Positions 5,870-14,344 of a stretch of DNA of 36,857 bases are shown here, one piece after another. The position numbers and the translations under genes are program-made. Location of the stretch: NCBI GenBank assembly GCA_024695415.1, contig JAILIE010000046.1, forward strand, positions 1 to 36,857. Direction: 5' to 3'. Positions within the stretch are counted from its first letter, which is position 1. Every line of letters starts with the position of its first letter. The notes under the pieces are model-generated. The model was not told the DNA's origin. It was given only the letters and a program-made list of their open reading frames with translations, and ran no database searches. The stretch is from Clostridiales bacterium (GTDB lineage: Bacteria > Bacillota > Clostridia > Christensenellales > Aristaeellaceae).

Positions 5870-8518
5870 ATGGGGAAGAACATCATCGCCGGCCTCGCCG
5901 CGCATGTGGACGCGGGCAAGACCACGCTGTCAGAATCCATGCTGTTTCTTTCCGGCGCGGTGCGCCGCCAGGGCAGGGTGGATCACGGGGACGCCTTCCT
6001 CGATACCGACCGGATGGAGAAGGAACGCGGGATCACGATCTTCTCGAAGGAAGCCCGGCTGACCTGGAAGAAAACGGATATTACCCTGATCGACACCCCC
6101 GGACATACGGACTTTTCCGGCGAGACCGAGCGCGCTGTCAGCGTGATGGACGCCGCGGTGCTGGTGGTCAGCGCGCCGGAGCGCGTGCAGCCGCATACCC
6201 GGACCCTGTGGAAGATCCTGGCGGAAAACCGGGTGCCGGTGATTCTTTTCATCAACAAAACCGACAGTTTCCAGGGAGACCCGGAGGCACTCCATGACGC
6301 GCTGCGGCGGGAGCTGTCCGACCGGATCGTTCCGTTTCCGGAGGCGGATCCGGAAAAGATCGCCCTGTGTGACGAAGCGTGCCTGGACGCGTACCTGCGG
6401 GAAGGGGAAATCCCGGAGAAGATGATTCATTCCCTGATCCGCCGGCGGGAACTGTTCCCGTGCTTTTCCGGCGCCGCGCTGCGCAATGAGGGCGTGGAAG
6501 CCCTGCTGGACTTCCTGGCTGCCCTGGACCTGAAAAAAGAATATGGCGCGGAGTTCGGCGCGCGGGTATACAAGGTGGCCCGGGATCCCCAGGGCGCCCG
6601 CCTGGCGTTTATGAAGATTACCGGCGGATCGCTCAGGGCCCGGGACCTGCTGACGCTGAAGAGCCCGGAAGGGGAAACCCTGTGGGCGGAAAAGGCGGCC
6701 GAGATCCGCCTGTATTCCGGCGCGCGCTATACCGCGGTACCGGAAGCGGCGGCGGGAGAGGTCTGCTGCGCGGTTGGCCTGAGCAGGGCAATGCCCGGGG
6801 ATCGCCTGGGCACGGACCGAAGCGAGCCGACACGACTGATGCGCCCGTGCTACGAGTGCCGCCTGCTGCCCGCGAAGGGCACGGACCTGCACTATGTGCT
6901 GGACTGCCTGCGGGCGCTGGAGGAAGAGGAACCGCTGATTCAGGTGAACTATGTGGAAGCGAAGCGGGAGATCCGCGTCCATTCCATGGGCGACGTCTAC
7001 CTGGAGGTGCTCCGCCGGCGGCTGAAGGACCGGTTCGGCATCGAGGCGGAGTTTACGGAAAGCTCTGTACTGTACCGGGAAACGATCCTTGAAAGCGTGG
7101 AAGGCGTCGGGCATTATGAACCCCTGCGGCATTATGCCGAGGTACACCTGATGCTGTCGCCGCTGCCCCGGGGCAGCGGGCTGGAGTTCGCCTCCGCGGT
7201 GCATGTGGACGACCTGGCGCTGAACTGGCAGCGGCTGATCATGACGCACCTGCGGGAGAAGGTCCACGCGGGCGTGCTGACCGGCGCGCCGATTACGGAT
7301 ATGCGGATTACGCTGGTGGCCGGAAAGGCACACCTGAAGCATACGGAGGGCGGAGATTTCCGCCAGGCGACCTACCGGGCGCTGCGCCAGGGGCTGATGA
7401 AGGCGAAATCCCAGTTGCTGGAGCCGTGGATGACGCTGGAGATTACCGTGCCGGAGGAAAACATCGGGCGGGTGATGAGCGACCTGACCGCCATGGGCGG
7501 ACGGTTCGAGGCTCCGGAAAACGCGGGGGAGGACCTGCGGCGCCTGACGGCCGCGGCGCCGGCCGGCGCCTGCGCGGCCTACGGACGGCAGGTCGGGATC
7601 TTCACCCGGGGCCGGGGCAGCGTGAACGCGGCCTTCCGGGACTGGGAACCCTGCGCGGACGCGGAGAGGATTATCCGGGAGAAAGCCTATGACCCGACCC
7701 GGGATGTATATAACACGCCGGATTCAGTGTTCTGCTCCCACGGCGCGGGCGTCATCGTTCCGTGGAACGAGGTGGAGCGGTATATGCACCTGCCGCTTTC
7801 CGGCGCGCCGGCGCGGGCCGGAAGCACGGAATCGGCGCCCGCCGGCGGATCGGCTTCCGCCTACCGTGGGACCCGGGAGGAGGACGAAGCACTGGAGCGG
7901 ATTTTCGAGCGCACCTACGGCCCGGCGAAAGCCCGCGAGCTGATGCGCGCGGCCCCGGGGGAAGCACCCCGGGAAACAGCGGACGCCGGTATTCCGGCGG
8001 AGCCCGCCTCCTCGGAGGGCGAGATCGTCCTGATCGACGGATACAACGTGCTGAACGCCTGGACGGAATGGAAGCCATTCCTGCAGGACAACCTGGAAGG
8101 CGCGCGCAACGCGCTGAAGGACCTGATGTGCAACTACGCCGGGGCGACGGGAAAACGCGTGATCCTGGTGTTCGATGCCTACAAGGTTCCCGGCAACCCC
8201 GGCGCCGCGGAGAAGTACCACAATATCTTCGTGATCTATACCCGGGAATCGCAGACCGCGGACGCCTTCATCGAACAGACCACCTATATCGCCCGGAACC
8301 GCGGACGGATCCGGGTGGTGACGTCCGACCGGCCGGAGCAGCTGATCGCCTCCGGCAACGCCGCCATGCGCACATCCGCCCGGGAATTCCACGAAGAGGT
8401 CAATCGGGTGCGGGACGGCATCGTCGCCTTCCTGGAACGGAACAACCACGTCCGCCCGGAACGCGCGCTGGAGAGGGCCTACAAAGAGGCCTGGAAGGCA
8501 AAGAAACGGGAGGAATGA
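5870..8518 (+). CDS. Tet(M)/EF-G-like translational GTPase fused to a C-terminal YacP/Rae1-type NYN nuclease domain
   Basis: The 882-aa protein has a translation-factor GTPase core: AHVDAGKTT (11-19), RGITIF switch I, DTPGHTDF, NKTD and SGAAL, followed by domains II-V as in ribosomal protection proteins. The region aligning with Tet(M) domain IV loop III, which in Tet(M) carries YSPVSTPADF, instead reads LKHTEGGDF (about 489-497). Tetracycline displacement is therefore doubtful. After a linker rich in Ala, Pro and Glu, residues about 718-850 form an NYN/PIN-like domain: IVLIDGYNVLNAW with Asp723, VILVFDAYK with Asp769, SQTADAFIE and VVTSDRPEQ. This resembles YacP/Rae1, an endoribonuclease that cleaves mRNA in the ribosomal A site in Bacillus. 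The fusion places an A-site nuclease on an A-site-binding GTPase. It follows hflX by 4 bp. Actual GTPase and nuclease activity are inferred. Confidence 0.87.
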   Translation: MGKNIIAGLAAHVDAGKTTLSESMLFLSGAVRRQGRVDHGDAFLDTDRMEKERGITIFSKEARLTWKKTDITLIDTPGHTDFSGETERAVSVMDAAVLVVSAPERVQPHTRTLWKILAENRVPVILFINKTDSFQGDPEALHDALRRELSDRIVPFPEADPEKIALCDEACLDAYLREGEIPEKMIHSLIRRRELFPCFSGAALRNEGVEALLDFLAALDLKKEYGAEFGARVYKVARDPQGARLAFMKITGGSLRARDLLTLKSPEGETLWAEKAAEIRLYSGARYTAVPEAAAGEVCCAVGLSRAMPGDRLGTDRSEPTRLMRPCYECRLLPAKGTDLHYVLDCLRALEEEEPLIQVNYVEAKREIRVHSMGDVYLEVLRRRLKDRFGIEAEFTESSVLYRETILESVEGVGHYEPLRHYAEVHLMLSPLPRGSGLEFASAVHVDDLALNWQRLIMTHLREKVHAGVLTGAPITDMRITLVAGKAHLKHTEGGDFRQATYRALRQGLMKAKSQLLEPWMTLEITVPEENIGRVMSDLTAMGGRFEAPENAGEDLRRLTAAAPAGACAAYGRQVGIFTRGRGSVNAAFRDWEPCADAERIIREKAYDPTRDVYNTPDSVFCSHGAGVIVPWNEVERYMHLPLSGAPARAGSTESAPAGGSASAYRGTREEDEALERIFERTYGPAKARELMRAAPGEAPRETADAGIPAEPASSEGEIVLIDGYNVLNAWTEWKPFLQDNLEGARNALKDLMCNYAGATGKRVILVFDAYKVPGNPGAAEKYHNIFVIYTRESQTADAFIEQTTYIARNRGRIRVVTSDRPEQLIASGNAAMRTSAREFHEEVNRVRDGIVAFLERNNHVRPERALERAYKEAWKAKKREE

Positions 8519-8542
8519 CGCCCTTCGCGGCCGGCGGTTTCC

Positions 8543-8572
8543 TTGCCAGAACAATGTCCGATATGGTATAAT
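8543..8572 (+). promoter_or_regulatory. Putative sigma-A promoter for the acyltransferase gene
   Basis: TTGCCA (8543-8548) and a perfect TATAAT (8567-8572) are 18 bp apart. A 73-bp leader separates them from the start at 8646. The region lies just after the stop of the GTPase-nuclease gene, so it starts a new transcription unit. Confidence 0.65.
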
Positions 8573-8645
8573 ACCGCAGTGCGTTACATAAAAGTACGTA
8601 CACGTGCGTTCCGGGAACGCGGAAGAAACAGTACCGGAGGACGCG

Positions 8646-9911
8646 ATGAAAAAGCAATGGTACCGGCTGGATAACGCCGCCCTGATTTTTCCGGCGATTA
8701 TCCGCCGAAACTGGAACAACGTATTCCGGGTATCCGTCACGCTGGCGGAGCCGGTGGATCCTGAAATCCTGAGCCGGGCGGCGGCGGAACTGAAGCCCCG
8801 GTTTCCCACGGTCTATGTCCGGCTGAAGGCCGGTTTCTTCTGGTATTACCTGGAGACGGTCCGGGAAGCGCCGAAGGCGGAAAAGGATTTTGCCTGGCCG
8901 CTGACGCACATGACCCGCAAGGAACTTCGAACCTGCTGTATCCGGATTCTGTATTATGAAAACCGAATCGCTGTGGAATTCTTCCATTCCGTAACCGACG
9001 GAACTGGGGGAATGGCATTTCTGCAAAACCTGACGGCCCGGTACCTGGCGCTGAAGAACGGCGCGGAGATTCCGCCGGAAGGCAATATCGTGGATCCCTT
9101 TGAAGCGCCGCGGGAAGAGGAAACCCGGGACTGCTTCCAGCTTTGCGGCGCGAAGAAAAGCATCGGCCGGGCGGAAGCGACCGCCTACCGCCTGAGCGGA
9201 AACCCGGAGGAGGACAGCTTCCGGCACATCACGATGGGCATCGTACCGACGCGGACGCTGCTGGACAAGGCGCACGAGCAAGGAGTCACTGTGACGGCGT
9301 ATCTCGCCGCGGTGATGGCGGAATCCGTTCGCGACCGCCAGAATATGGACGGAAAACCGCCGGAGGCGCAGAAACCGGTCAAGATCACCATTCCGGTCAA
9401 CCTGCGGAAGACCTTCGGGCTGAACACGCTGCGGAACTTCGCGCTGGCTGTGAACATCGGGTTCGATCCCCGGCTCGGGGAGTACAGCCACACGGACGTA
9501 TGCCGCCTGATGTATCACCAGCTGGCCGCGGAGACGATTCCCCAGCGGATGGCCGGCCGGGTGACCACGAACGTGTCGCTGCAGCAGAACATGCTGCTGC
9601 GGCTGATCCCGCTGCCGGTCAAGCGCATGTGCATGCGGCTGGTTTACGCGCTCAGCGGGGAGAGCAAAGGCTGCCTGAACCTGTCGAACATGGGCGAGGT
9701 AAAGGTGCCGGAAAAGATGAAGCCGTATATCGAGCGGTTTGAGTTCATTATCGGCGTGCAGTATTCCTACCCGAACAACTGCTCCGTGGTCAGCTGGGAC
9801 GGGAAAACGTATATCAGCATGATCCGGGGAATCCGCGAATCAGAGCTGGAACGGCTGTTCTTCTCCCGTCTGGTGGAGCTGGGGATCCCGGTCGAGGTGG
9901 AAAGCAACTGA
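8646..9911 (+). CDS. Condensation-domain-like (alcohol acetyltransferase-type) CoA-dependent acyltransferase
   Basis: This 421-aa protein belongs by motif to the BAHD/condensation/alcohol acetyltransferase superfamily. HSVTDG (residues 114-119) is the HxxxDG catalytic motif, with His114 as the expected general base. It is followed by GGMAFLQNLTARYLALKNG, as in this superfamily. The second half, with ITIPVNLRKTFGLNTLRNFA, resembles the C-terminal subdomain. No signal peptide or carrier-protein domain is visible, so it is a stand-alone enzyme acting on an unknown acceptor. An upstream ATG at 8604 is possible, but the ATG at 8646 has GGAGG (8636-8640) 5 bp before it and starts the conserved part. 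The next gene is a zinc-ribbon membrane protein about 136 bp downstream, which may act with it. Confidence 0.75.
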   Translation: MKKQWYRLDNAALIFPAIIRRNWNNVFRVSVTLAEPVDPEILSRAAAELKPRFPTVYVRLKAGFFWYYLETVREAPKAEKDFAWPLTHMTRKELRTCCIRILYYENRIAVEFFHSVTDGTGGMAFLQNLTARYLALKNGAEIPPEGNIVDPFEAPREEETRDCFQLCGAKKSIGRAEATAYRLSGNPEEDSFRHITMGIVPTRTLLDKAHEQGVTVTAYLAAVMAESVRDRQNMDGKPPEAQKPVKITIPVNLRKTFGLNTLRNFALAVNIGFDPRLGEYSHTDVCRLMYHQLAAETIPQRMAGRVTTNVSLQQNMLLRLIPLPVKRMCMRLVYALSGESKGCLNLSNMGEVKVPEKMKPYIERFEFIIGVQYSYPNNCSVVSWDGKTYISMIRGIRESELERLFFSRLVELGIPVEVESN

Positions 9912-9912
9912 A

Positions 9913-9999
9913 TCAGGCAGGAGGCTTTATTCAGGCAGGAGGCAGGAGGTAGGAAGTAGGAGGTTTTATTCAGGCAGGAAGCAGGAGACAGGAGGTTTT
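9913..9999 (+). repeat. Purine-rich tandem repeat (AGGCAGGARG type)
   Basis: TTTATTCAGGCAGGA occurs at 9926-9940 and 9965-9979, a 39-bp period, with AGGAGG-like purine runs between. A partial copy, TCAGGCAGGAGG, starts at 9913, right after the acyltransferase stop. A related TCAGGCAGGAAGTAGGAGG sits at 15237-15255, covering the stop of another gene. It is a short repeat array, not a CRISPR: there are no unique spacers. Confidence 0.65.
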
Positions 10000-10047
10000 A
10001 CCTGCGAGGCCTGGAGTTGAAATGTTGGAGAAGATGGAGGATATAAC

Positions 10048-10743
10048 GTGTATTGTATATATTGCGGGGTGAAACTGCAGGATAACGCGGGGGAGTGCCC
10101 GCTGTGCCATACGCCGGTGGTGACGACACCGATGCCGGCGTCCGCTGTGCGCAGCCGGTATTCCGACCGGTATCCGGAAAAGGAAAAAACGCATGGAAAG
10201 ATCCTGCTCCTGTGCCTGATCACGACGATCCTGATCGGCGCGGGGGTCGGCTGCCTGATTTCCTGCCTGAGCACGTTCGGCGAGGCGGCCTGGTCGGGAT
10301 ATGTGCTGATGAGTTTCGGCCTGGCATGGGTCTGGCTGATCCTGCCCTGGTTCTTCCCCCGGTGGCGTCCGATGATCTTCCTGCCGATCGACTTCGCGGC
10401 GGCAGCGGCTTTCCTGCTGTATGTCTGTGTCAAGACCGGCGGGAACTGGTTCCTGTCCTTCGCCTTCCCGGTGACGGGAATCATTGCGGTGATGACGCTG
10501 ACCGGCGTGGCCATGATCCGGTATATCAACCAGGGACGGCTGCGGCTCCTGAGCCTTCTTCTGATCGCGATCGGCGCCAGCTTCATGCTGATCGAGTTCT
10601 TCCAGCACATCACCTTCGGCACGCCGATGTTCGTATGGTCGCTTTACTGCGTGTGCGGATTTGACCTGATCGGGCTGTTCCTGTTTGTGGCGAGCTTTAT
10701 TCCGCCGCTGCGCGCGGCGCTGCGGAGAACGTTTTTCTTCTGA
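10048..10743 (+). CDS. Zinc-ribbon, multi-pass membrane protein
   Basis: This 231-aa protein begins with a four-cysteine zinc ribbon: Cys3, Cys6, Cys17 and Cys20 in CIYCGVKL...ECPLC. A short charged linker follows, then about six hydrophobic segments, starting at ILLLCLITTILIGAGVGCLI and ending near LIGLFLFVASFIPPL. It resembles a family annotated as DUF6320 that I remember next to acyltransferases of this kind; that match is from memory and unverified. The start is GTG at 10048, supported by GATGGAGG (10033-10040) 7 bp before it; the Met-Tyr-Cys start places the ribbon at the extreme N-terminus. The stop lies in the loop of a perfect inverted repeat (10730-10757). The role is unknown; partnership with the upstream acyltransferase is inferred from position. 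Confidence 0.75.
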   Translation: MYCIYCGVKLQDNAGECPLCHTPVVTTPMPASAVRSRYSDRYPEKEKTHGKILLLCLITTILIGAGVGCLISCLSTFGEAAWSGYVLMSFGLAWVWLILPWFFPRWRPMIFLPIDFAAAAAFLLYVCVKTGGNWFLSFAFPVTGIIAVMTLTGVAMIRYINQGRLRLLSLLLIAIGASFMLIEFFQHITFGTPMFVWSLYCVCGFDLIGLFLFVASFIPPLRAALRRTFFF

Positions 10744-10757
10744 GCGGAAGAAAAACG
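10730..10757 (+). repeat. Perfect inverted repeat spanning a stop codon
   Basis: CGTTTTTCTTC (10730-10740) pairs perfectly with GAAGAAAAACG (10747-10757). The six-base loop TGAGCG contains the stop codon of the zinc-ribbon gene. No T-run follows, so it is not a standard terminator. It may protect the transcript 3' end or slow read-through. Confidence 0.6.
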
Positions 10758-10788
10758 GTATCAGCATCGTTCGTATTACGGAGCGGAT

Positions 10789-10824
10789 GAGATTTCTCCA
10801 CGCGCTTCGCCTGGTCGAAATGAC
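10789..10824 (-). repeat. REP-like dispersed repeat, copy 1
   Basis: The sequence GAGATTTCTC...CTGGTCGAAATGAC matches a well-known type of short intergenic repeat of gut Firmicutes. Read on the minus strand it gives the familiar spurious peptide VISTRRSAWRNLI. A second, more diverged copy lies at 15255-15282. It sits between the zinc-ribbon gene and the vWA/MoxR cluster and contains no gene. Confidence 0.6.
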
Positions 10825-10923
10825 ACCCGGAGGAGCGTTTGCTTCCGGTATTGTCCAGAGCGGAACGCGGGGACGATAGGATTTCTTCCCGCAGTGTACC
10901 AATAATCCAGGAGGACTGTAGCT

Positions 10924-13419
10924 TTGAGAAACCGAGCGAAAAACCTGTTATCCCTGCTGCTGACGCTGATCCTGTTGATGGCCGCGGCGGCCGCCCCGGC
11001 GGAAACGATGCACCGGGAGGTCGATAACGCGGCCATTGAAATGGAAGCGGAACTGGGATACGACGGTGTGATCACCTACGGCAAGACGATTCCCCTGCGG
11101 GTCCGGGTGCGGAACCGCGGCGGGGATATCGAGGGGCGGCTGGGAATCAACGCCTATGTGAACACAAAGGAATACGACCGGTACGAGATGGACGTTTCCC
11201 TGCCTTCCGGCACGGAAAAGGAATTTGTGCTGCCCCTGAAGGTGATGCGGAAGCAGGACATCTTTACCGTTGAAATCACGTCGGAGGGGGAAACGCTGTA
11301 CGCGGTGAACATTCCCGCCGGCACTGTGGCCAACCCCGGCGCCATGATGATAGGCGTGCTTTCCACCCGTCCGCGCCAGCTGTCCAACCTGACGATCGAC
11401 CGGGAAAACGATCCGCTTTTCCGCTATGAGTACTGGCAGACCGTCGCGCTGACCGCGGACAGCTTCCCGGACAGCGAAGCGCTGATGGAATCCTTCGGCA
11501 TCCTCGTGCTGGACGACGTCGATCCGGCGACCCTGACCTCCCGGCAGCAGGAAACGCTGCTGGACTGGCTGAAAGCCGGGCATATCGTGCTGAGCGGCGG
11601 CGGGGCGTACGCGGAACGGAATACGGCGTTCCTGTCCTCCCTGACCGGCCTGCGGACAGATGGCATGGAGAAGGTGGAGAACGTGCTGCCCGCGCTGGAG
11701 GAGTTTGCCGCGCTTTCCCGGAGCCGGAAAAGCGTTTCCGCCGCGCTGGCGAAGTACGCCGGAACAGAGCCGCTGGTGACGGACGGGGAAGGCTGCGGCC
11801 TGATCTGGCGGAGCGAGGCCGGCAACGGCCGGGTCTATACCATGGCCTTTGAGGCCGGGGACGCGGCGCTGAACGCGGAAAGCGTCATGCATATCCTCTG
11901 GCAGCAGGTTTTCGTAAAGTACGACGCAACGCTGTACAATTCCGTACTGTACGGGAACTCCAATTCCCAGGAAGCGGTGGTCTATGCCGGCTATGATATG
12001 CCGGTGCAGGCCCGCGGTTTCCTGCCGGCGGGCATCCTGATCGCCGCGGCGGTCCCGGTGCTGGCCTGCCTGATCTGGCTGGCGCTGAAAAAGAAGGACA
12101 AGCGCCGCTGGATGTGGGTGCTGATTCCGGTGCTGTCTGTCGCGGCGGCGGCCGCGGTGGCGGTGCTGTCCGGATCCTCGGAACTGAACCGGCCGATGGC
12201 CGTCTATTCCTCGAACATCCTGCAGACGAAGGACGGCGTGACCGGCCGCTATACCGGGCTCAGCGTCGCGGCGCCGGGAATGGAAAAACGCACGGTGAGC
12301 ATGGCGGGCAATCCGCTGGAAATCAACTTTTACGACTATGTCTGGTATGAGGAGGACGAGAACGGGGTATCCCCGGAACCGACCACGCTGCGTTCCTGCT
12401 ATACGGCGGGGGAGGAGGAGAGGGTTTCCCTGCGGCCGGGTACACCCTGGGAGCAGTTCAACCTTGCCTCTTCGCATCCGGATGATATCGGCGGAAAGAT
12501 CGACGCCGTGATCTGGATGGAGAGTGACGGAATGCACGCCAGCATTACCAACGGATCCGCGCTGAAACTGAAGGAAGGCCGCGTGCTGACGAACTTCGGC
12601 TATGTTTCCGTGCCGGCGCTGGCGCCGGGGGAAAGCGCGGACGTCGCGATGCTGCGACCGACGGACAACAGCCTGAACGGGTACCCGGCGGAGGACGGAA
12701 AGCTGTATCTGGACAACAGCTCCGGTATCAGTTACATGATGTATTATTCCCTGGGGCTGAACGAGAACAACGCCTGGTCCGCGGGCGGCATGGCCGGCGT
12801 GAAGCGGAGCATGCTGGAGGGCGTGATCTCCCAGATGGCCGGCGACAATACATACGGCACATACGGCGCGTCGACGTTCCTGTACTACGCCGAACCGGAA
12901 GGGGCGGAGGTGCCCGAAATCCGGGTGGACGGCAATAAGGTGAGCGGCGTCGGCGGCATGACCCTCCTCAGCGTGGAGATGGATTACCGGGCTGTCGGCA
13001 ATACGGGCACCGTATTCCACACGCCCGGCATAGATGAGGCGGTGCGGGTGGACCTGGATGAAAACGGCCTGCCCGGAGCGGAAATGCAGCTGAGCCAGTA
13101 TTCCAAGTATTACCACAGCCTGAACGAAACGCCGACTTTCCGCTTTACGCTGGAGAGCCCGCAGGAAGTGAAGACGGAGCGCCTGCGCATCAACATGGAG
13201 ACCTGGTATACCAACCAGGCCGCGGTATACGCGCTGAACCCGGCGACGCGCGAGTGGGAGGAAATCAGCCTGAACTCGGATATTCCGGATCCGCAGCGCT
13301 ACCTGGGCGCGGACGGCACGTTCTGCGTGCAGTTCCGGCCGCTGACCCTGGATTCCTACGCGGATATCCCGACGCCGACCATTCTGCTGGAAGGGAGGAC
13401 TGTCCATGCTGCAGATTGA
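10924..13419 (+). CDS. Exported membrane protein with glutamine-amidotransferase-like region; first gene of MoxR/vWA/ABC cluster
   Basis: The 831-aa protein starts with a signal peptide (LLSLLLTLILLMAAAAAPAE). A long extracytoplasmic part follows; within it, ILVLDDVDPATLTSRQQETL and GHIVLSGGGAYAERN resemble the class I glutamine amidotransferase-like fold seen in vWA-associated proteins. Two TM segments near residues 358-380 and 395-412 flank a short basic loop (KKKDKRRW). The C-terminal 420 residues are again outside and beta-rich. The start is TTG at 10924, chosen because AGGAGG (10909-10914) lies 9 bp upstream and the signal peptide follows directly; no nearby ATG fits. It overlaps the next gene by 14 bp, so they form one operon. 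The family name is not certain. The role is probably in assembling or monitoring an envelope complex with the downstream ABC and MoxR proteins. Confidence 0.75.
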   Translation: MRNRAKNLLSLLLTLILLMAAAAAPAETMHREVDNAAIEMEAELGYDGVITYGKTIPLRVRVRNRGGDIEGRLGINAYVNTKEYDRYEMDVSLPSGTEKEFVLPLKVMRKQDIFTVEITSEGETLYAVNIPAGTVANPGAMMIGVLSTRPRQLSNLTIDRENDPLFRYEYWQTVALTADSFPDSEALMESFGILVLDDVDPATLTSRQQETLLDWLKAGHIVLSGGGAYAERNTAFLSSLTGLRTDGMEKVENVLPALEEFAALSRSRKSVSAALAKYAGTEPLVTDGEGCGLIWRSEAGNGRVYTMAFEAGDAALNAESVMHILWQQVFVKYDATLYNSVLYGNSNSQEAVVYAGYDMPVQARGFLPAGILIAAAVPVLACLIWLALKKKDKRRWMWVLIPVLSVAAAAAVAVLSGSSELNRPMAVYSSNILQTKDGVTGRYTGLSVAAPGMEKRTVSMAGNPLEINFYDYVWYEEDENGVSPEPTTLRSCYTAGEEERVSLRPGTPWEQFNLASSHPDDIGGKIDAVIWMESDGMHASITNGSALKLKEGRVLTNFGYVSVPALAPGESADVAMLRPTDNSLNGYPAEDGKLYLDNSSGISYMMYYSLGLNENNAWSAGGMAGVKRSMLEGVISQMAGDNTYGTYGASTFLYYAEPEGAEVPEIRVDGNKVSGVGGMTLLSVEMDYRAVGNTGTVFHTPGIDEAVRVDLDENGLPGAEMQLSQYSKYYHSLNETPTFRFTLESPQEVKTERLRINMETWYTNQAAVYALNPATREWEEISLNSDIPDPQRYLGADGTFCVQFRPLTLDSYADIPTPTILLEGRTVHAAD

Positions 13420-14344
13420 GCACCTGACGAAGTATTACGGAAAATTCCCGGCGCTCCAGGACCTGAACCTGGAAATCGGCGACCGCCAGCTGCATGGCTT
13501 TGTCGGTCCCAACGGCGCCGGAAAGACCACCACCATGCGGATCCTGGCGACCCTGATGGCACCGACCTCCGGTACCGCCAGCGTGGACGGGGTGAACGTC
13601 GTGAAAAACGCGCATGAGGCGCGTAAACTGATCGGCTATATGCCGGACTTCTTCGGCACCTATGACAACATGAAATGCAGCGAGTACCTGGATTTCTATG
13701 GCCGCTGTTACCGGATCGGCGCGAAGGAACGCGCCCGGATGACCGCGCAGCTGCTGGAACTGGTCCAGCTGGAGGACAAGGCGGAGGAGTATGTGGACTC
13801 CCTGTCCCGCGGCATGAAGCAGCGACTGTGCCTGGCGCGCAGCCTGATCCATGACCCGAAGCTGCTGATCCTGGACGAGCCGGCCTCCGGCATGGATCCC
13901 CGCGCGCGGGCGGACATGAAGGGCATCCTGCGCACCCTGCGGGAAATGGGCAAGAGCGTGCTGATCTCCTCCCATATCCTGCCCGAACTGAGCGAGATGT
14001 GCGACAGCCTGACAATCCTGGACCACGGGCACCTGGTGTTCTCCGGCAGCGTGGAAAACCTGTCGGACATGATGAACGGCAACGCGCCGCTGGACATCCG
14101 CCTGGCGGAAGGCAGCGGGGAGACGGCGGTTGAACAGGCGGTCACCTGCCTGAAGGAACTGCCCTGCGTGACTGAGATCCTGCAGGAGGAACCGCTCCTG
14201 CTGCGCGTCCGTGTGGACGGCGGGGAGGACGTGTGTTCCGCCGTGCTGCGGGAGATGATGGTCCGCGGCCTGCCGGTGTGCGATTTCCACCGCGCGCCGA
14301 TGAACCTGGAAAAAGTGTTTATGGAGGTGACGCAGGATGCTTAA
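13406..14344 (+). CDS. ABC transporter ATP-binding protein (ABC-2/NatA-like)
   Basis: At 312 aa it has all ABC ATPase motifs: Walker A GPNGAGKTT (34-42), the signature SLSRGMKQRL, Walker B LLILDEPASGMDP and the H-loop ISSHILPE. After about residue 220 comes the C-terminal extension usual in ATPases that pair with ABC-2 permeases of the NatA or GldA type. It overlaps the upstream gene by 14 bp and its permease by 8 bp. GGGAGG (13393-13398) lies 7 bp before the ATG. The substrate is unknown. In several bacteria such ABC pairs act on the envelope rather than importing nutrients, which fits this cluster. Confidence 0.92.
   Translation: MLQIEHLTKYYGKFPALQDLNLEIGDRQLHGFVGPNGAGKTTTMRILATLMAPTSGTASVDGVNVVKNAHEARKLIGYMPDFFGTYDNMKCSEYLDFYGRCYRIGAKERARMTAQLLELVQLEDKAEEYVDSLSRGMKQRLCLARSLIHDPKLLILDEPASGMDPRARADMKGILRTLREMGKSVLISSHILPELSEMCDSLTILDHGHLVFSGSVENLSDMMNGNAPLDIRLAEGSGETAVEQAVTCLKELPCVTEILQEEPLLLRVRVDGGEDVCSAVLREMMVRGLPVCDFHRAPMNLEKVFMEVTQDA

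Noticed and set aside
5870-8518. Tetracycline resistance gene of the tet(M) group
   Set aside because: Overall fold fits, but the loop III motif of true resistance proteins is replaced by LKHTEGGDF, a nuclease domain is added, and the gene sits in a housekeeping operon with native base composition and no mobile-element signs.
9913-9999. Small CRISPR array
   Set aside because: Only two full repeats, purine-rich, with no unique spacers and no cas genes nearby.
10948-13407. Long minus-strand frame of 819 codons
   Set aside because: It mirrors the + strand gene with signal peptide and ribosome site; its peptide is His/Arg/Gln-rich with no domain, as expected from GC-rich antisense shadows.
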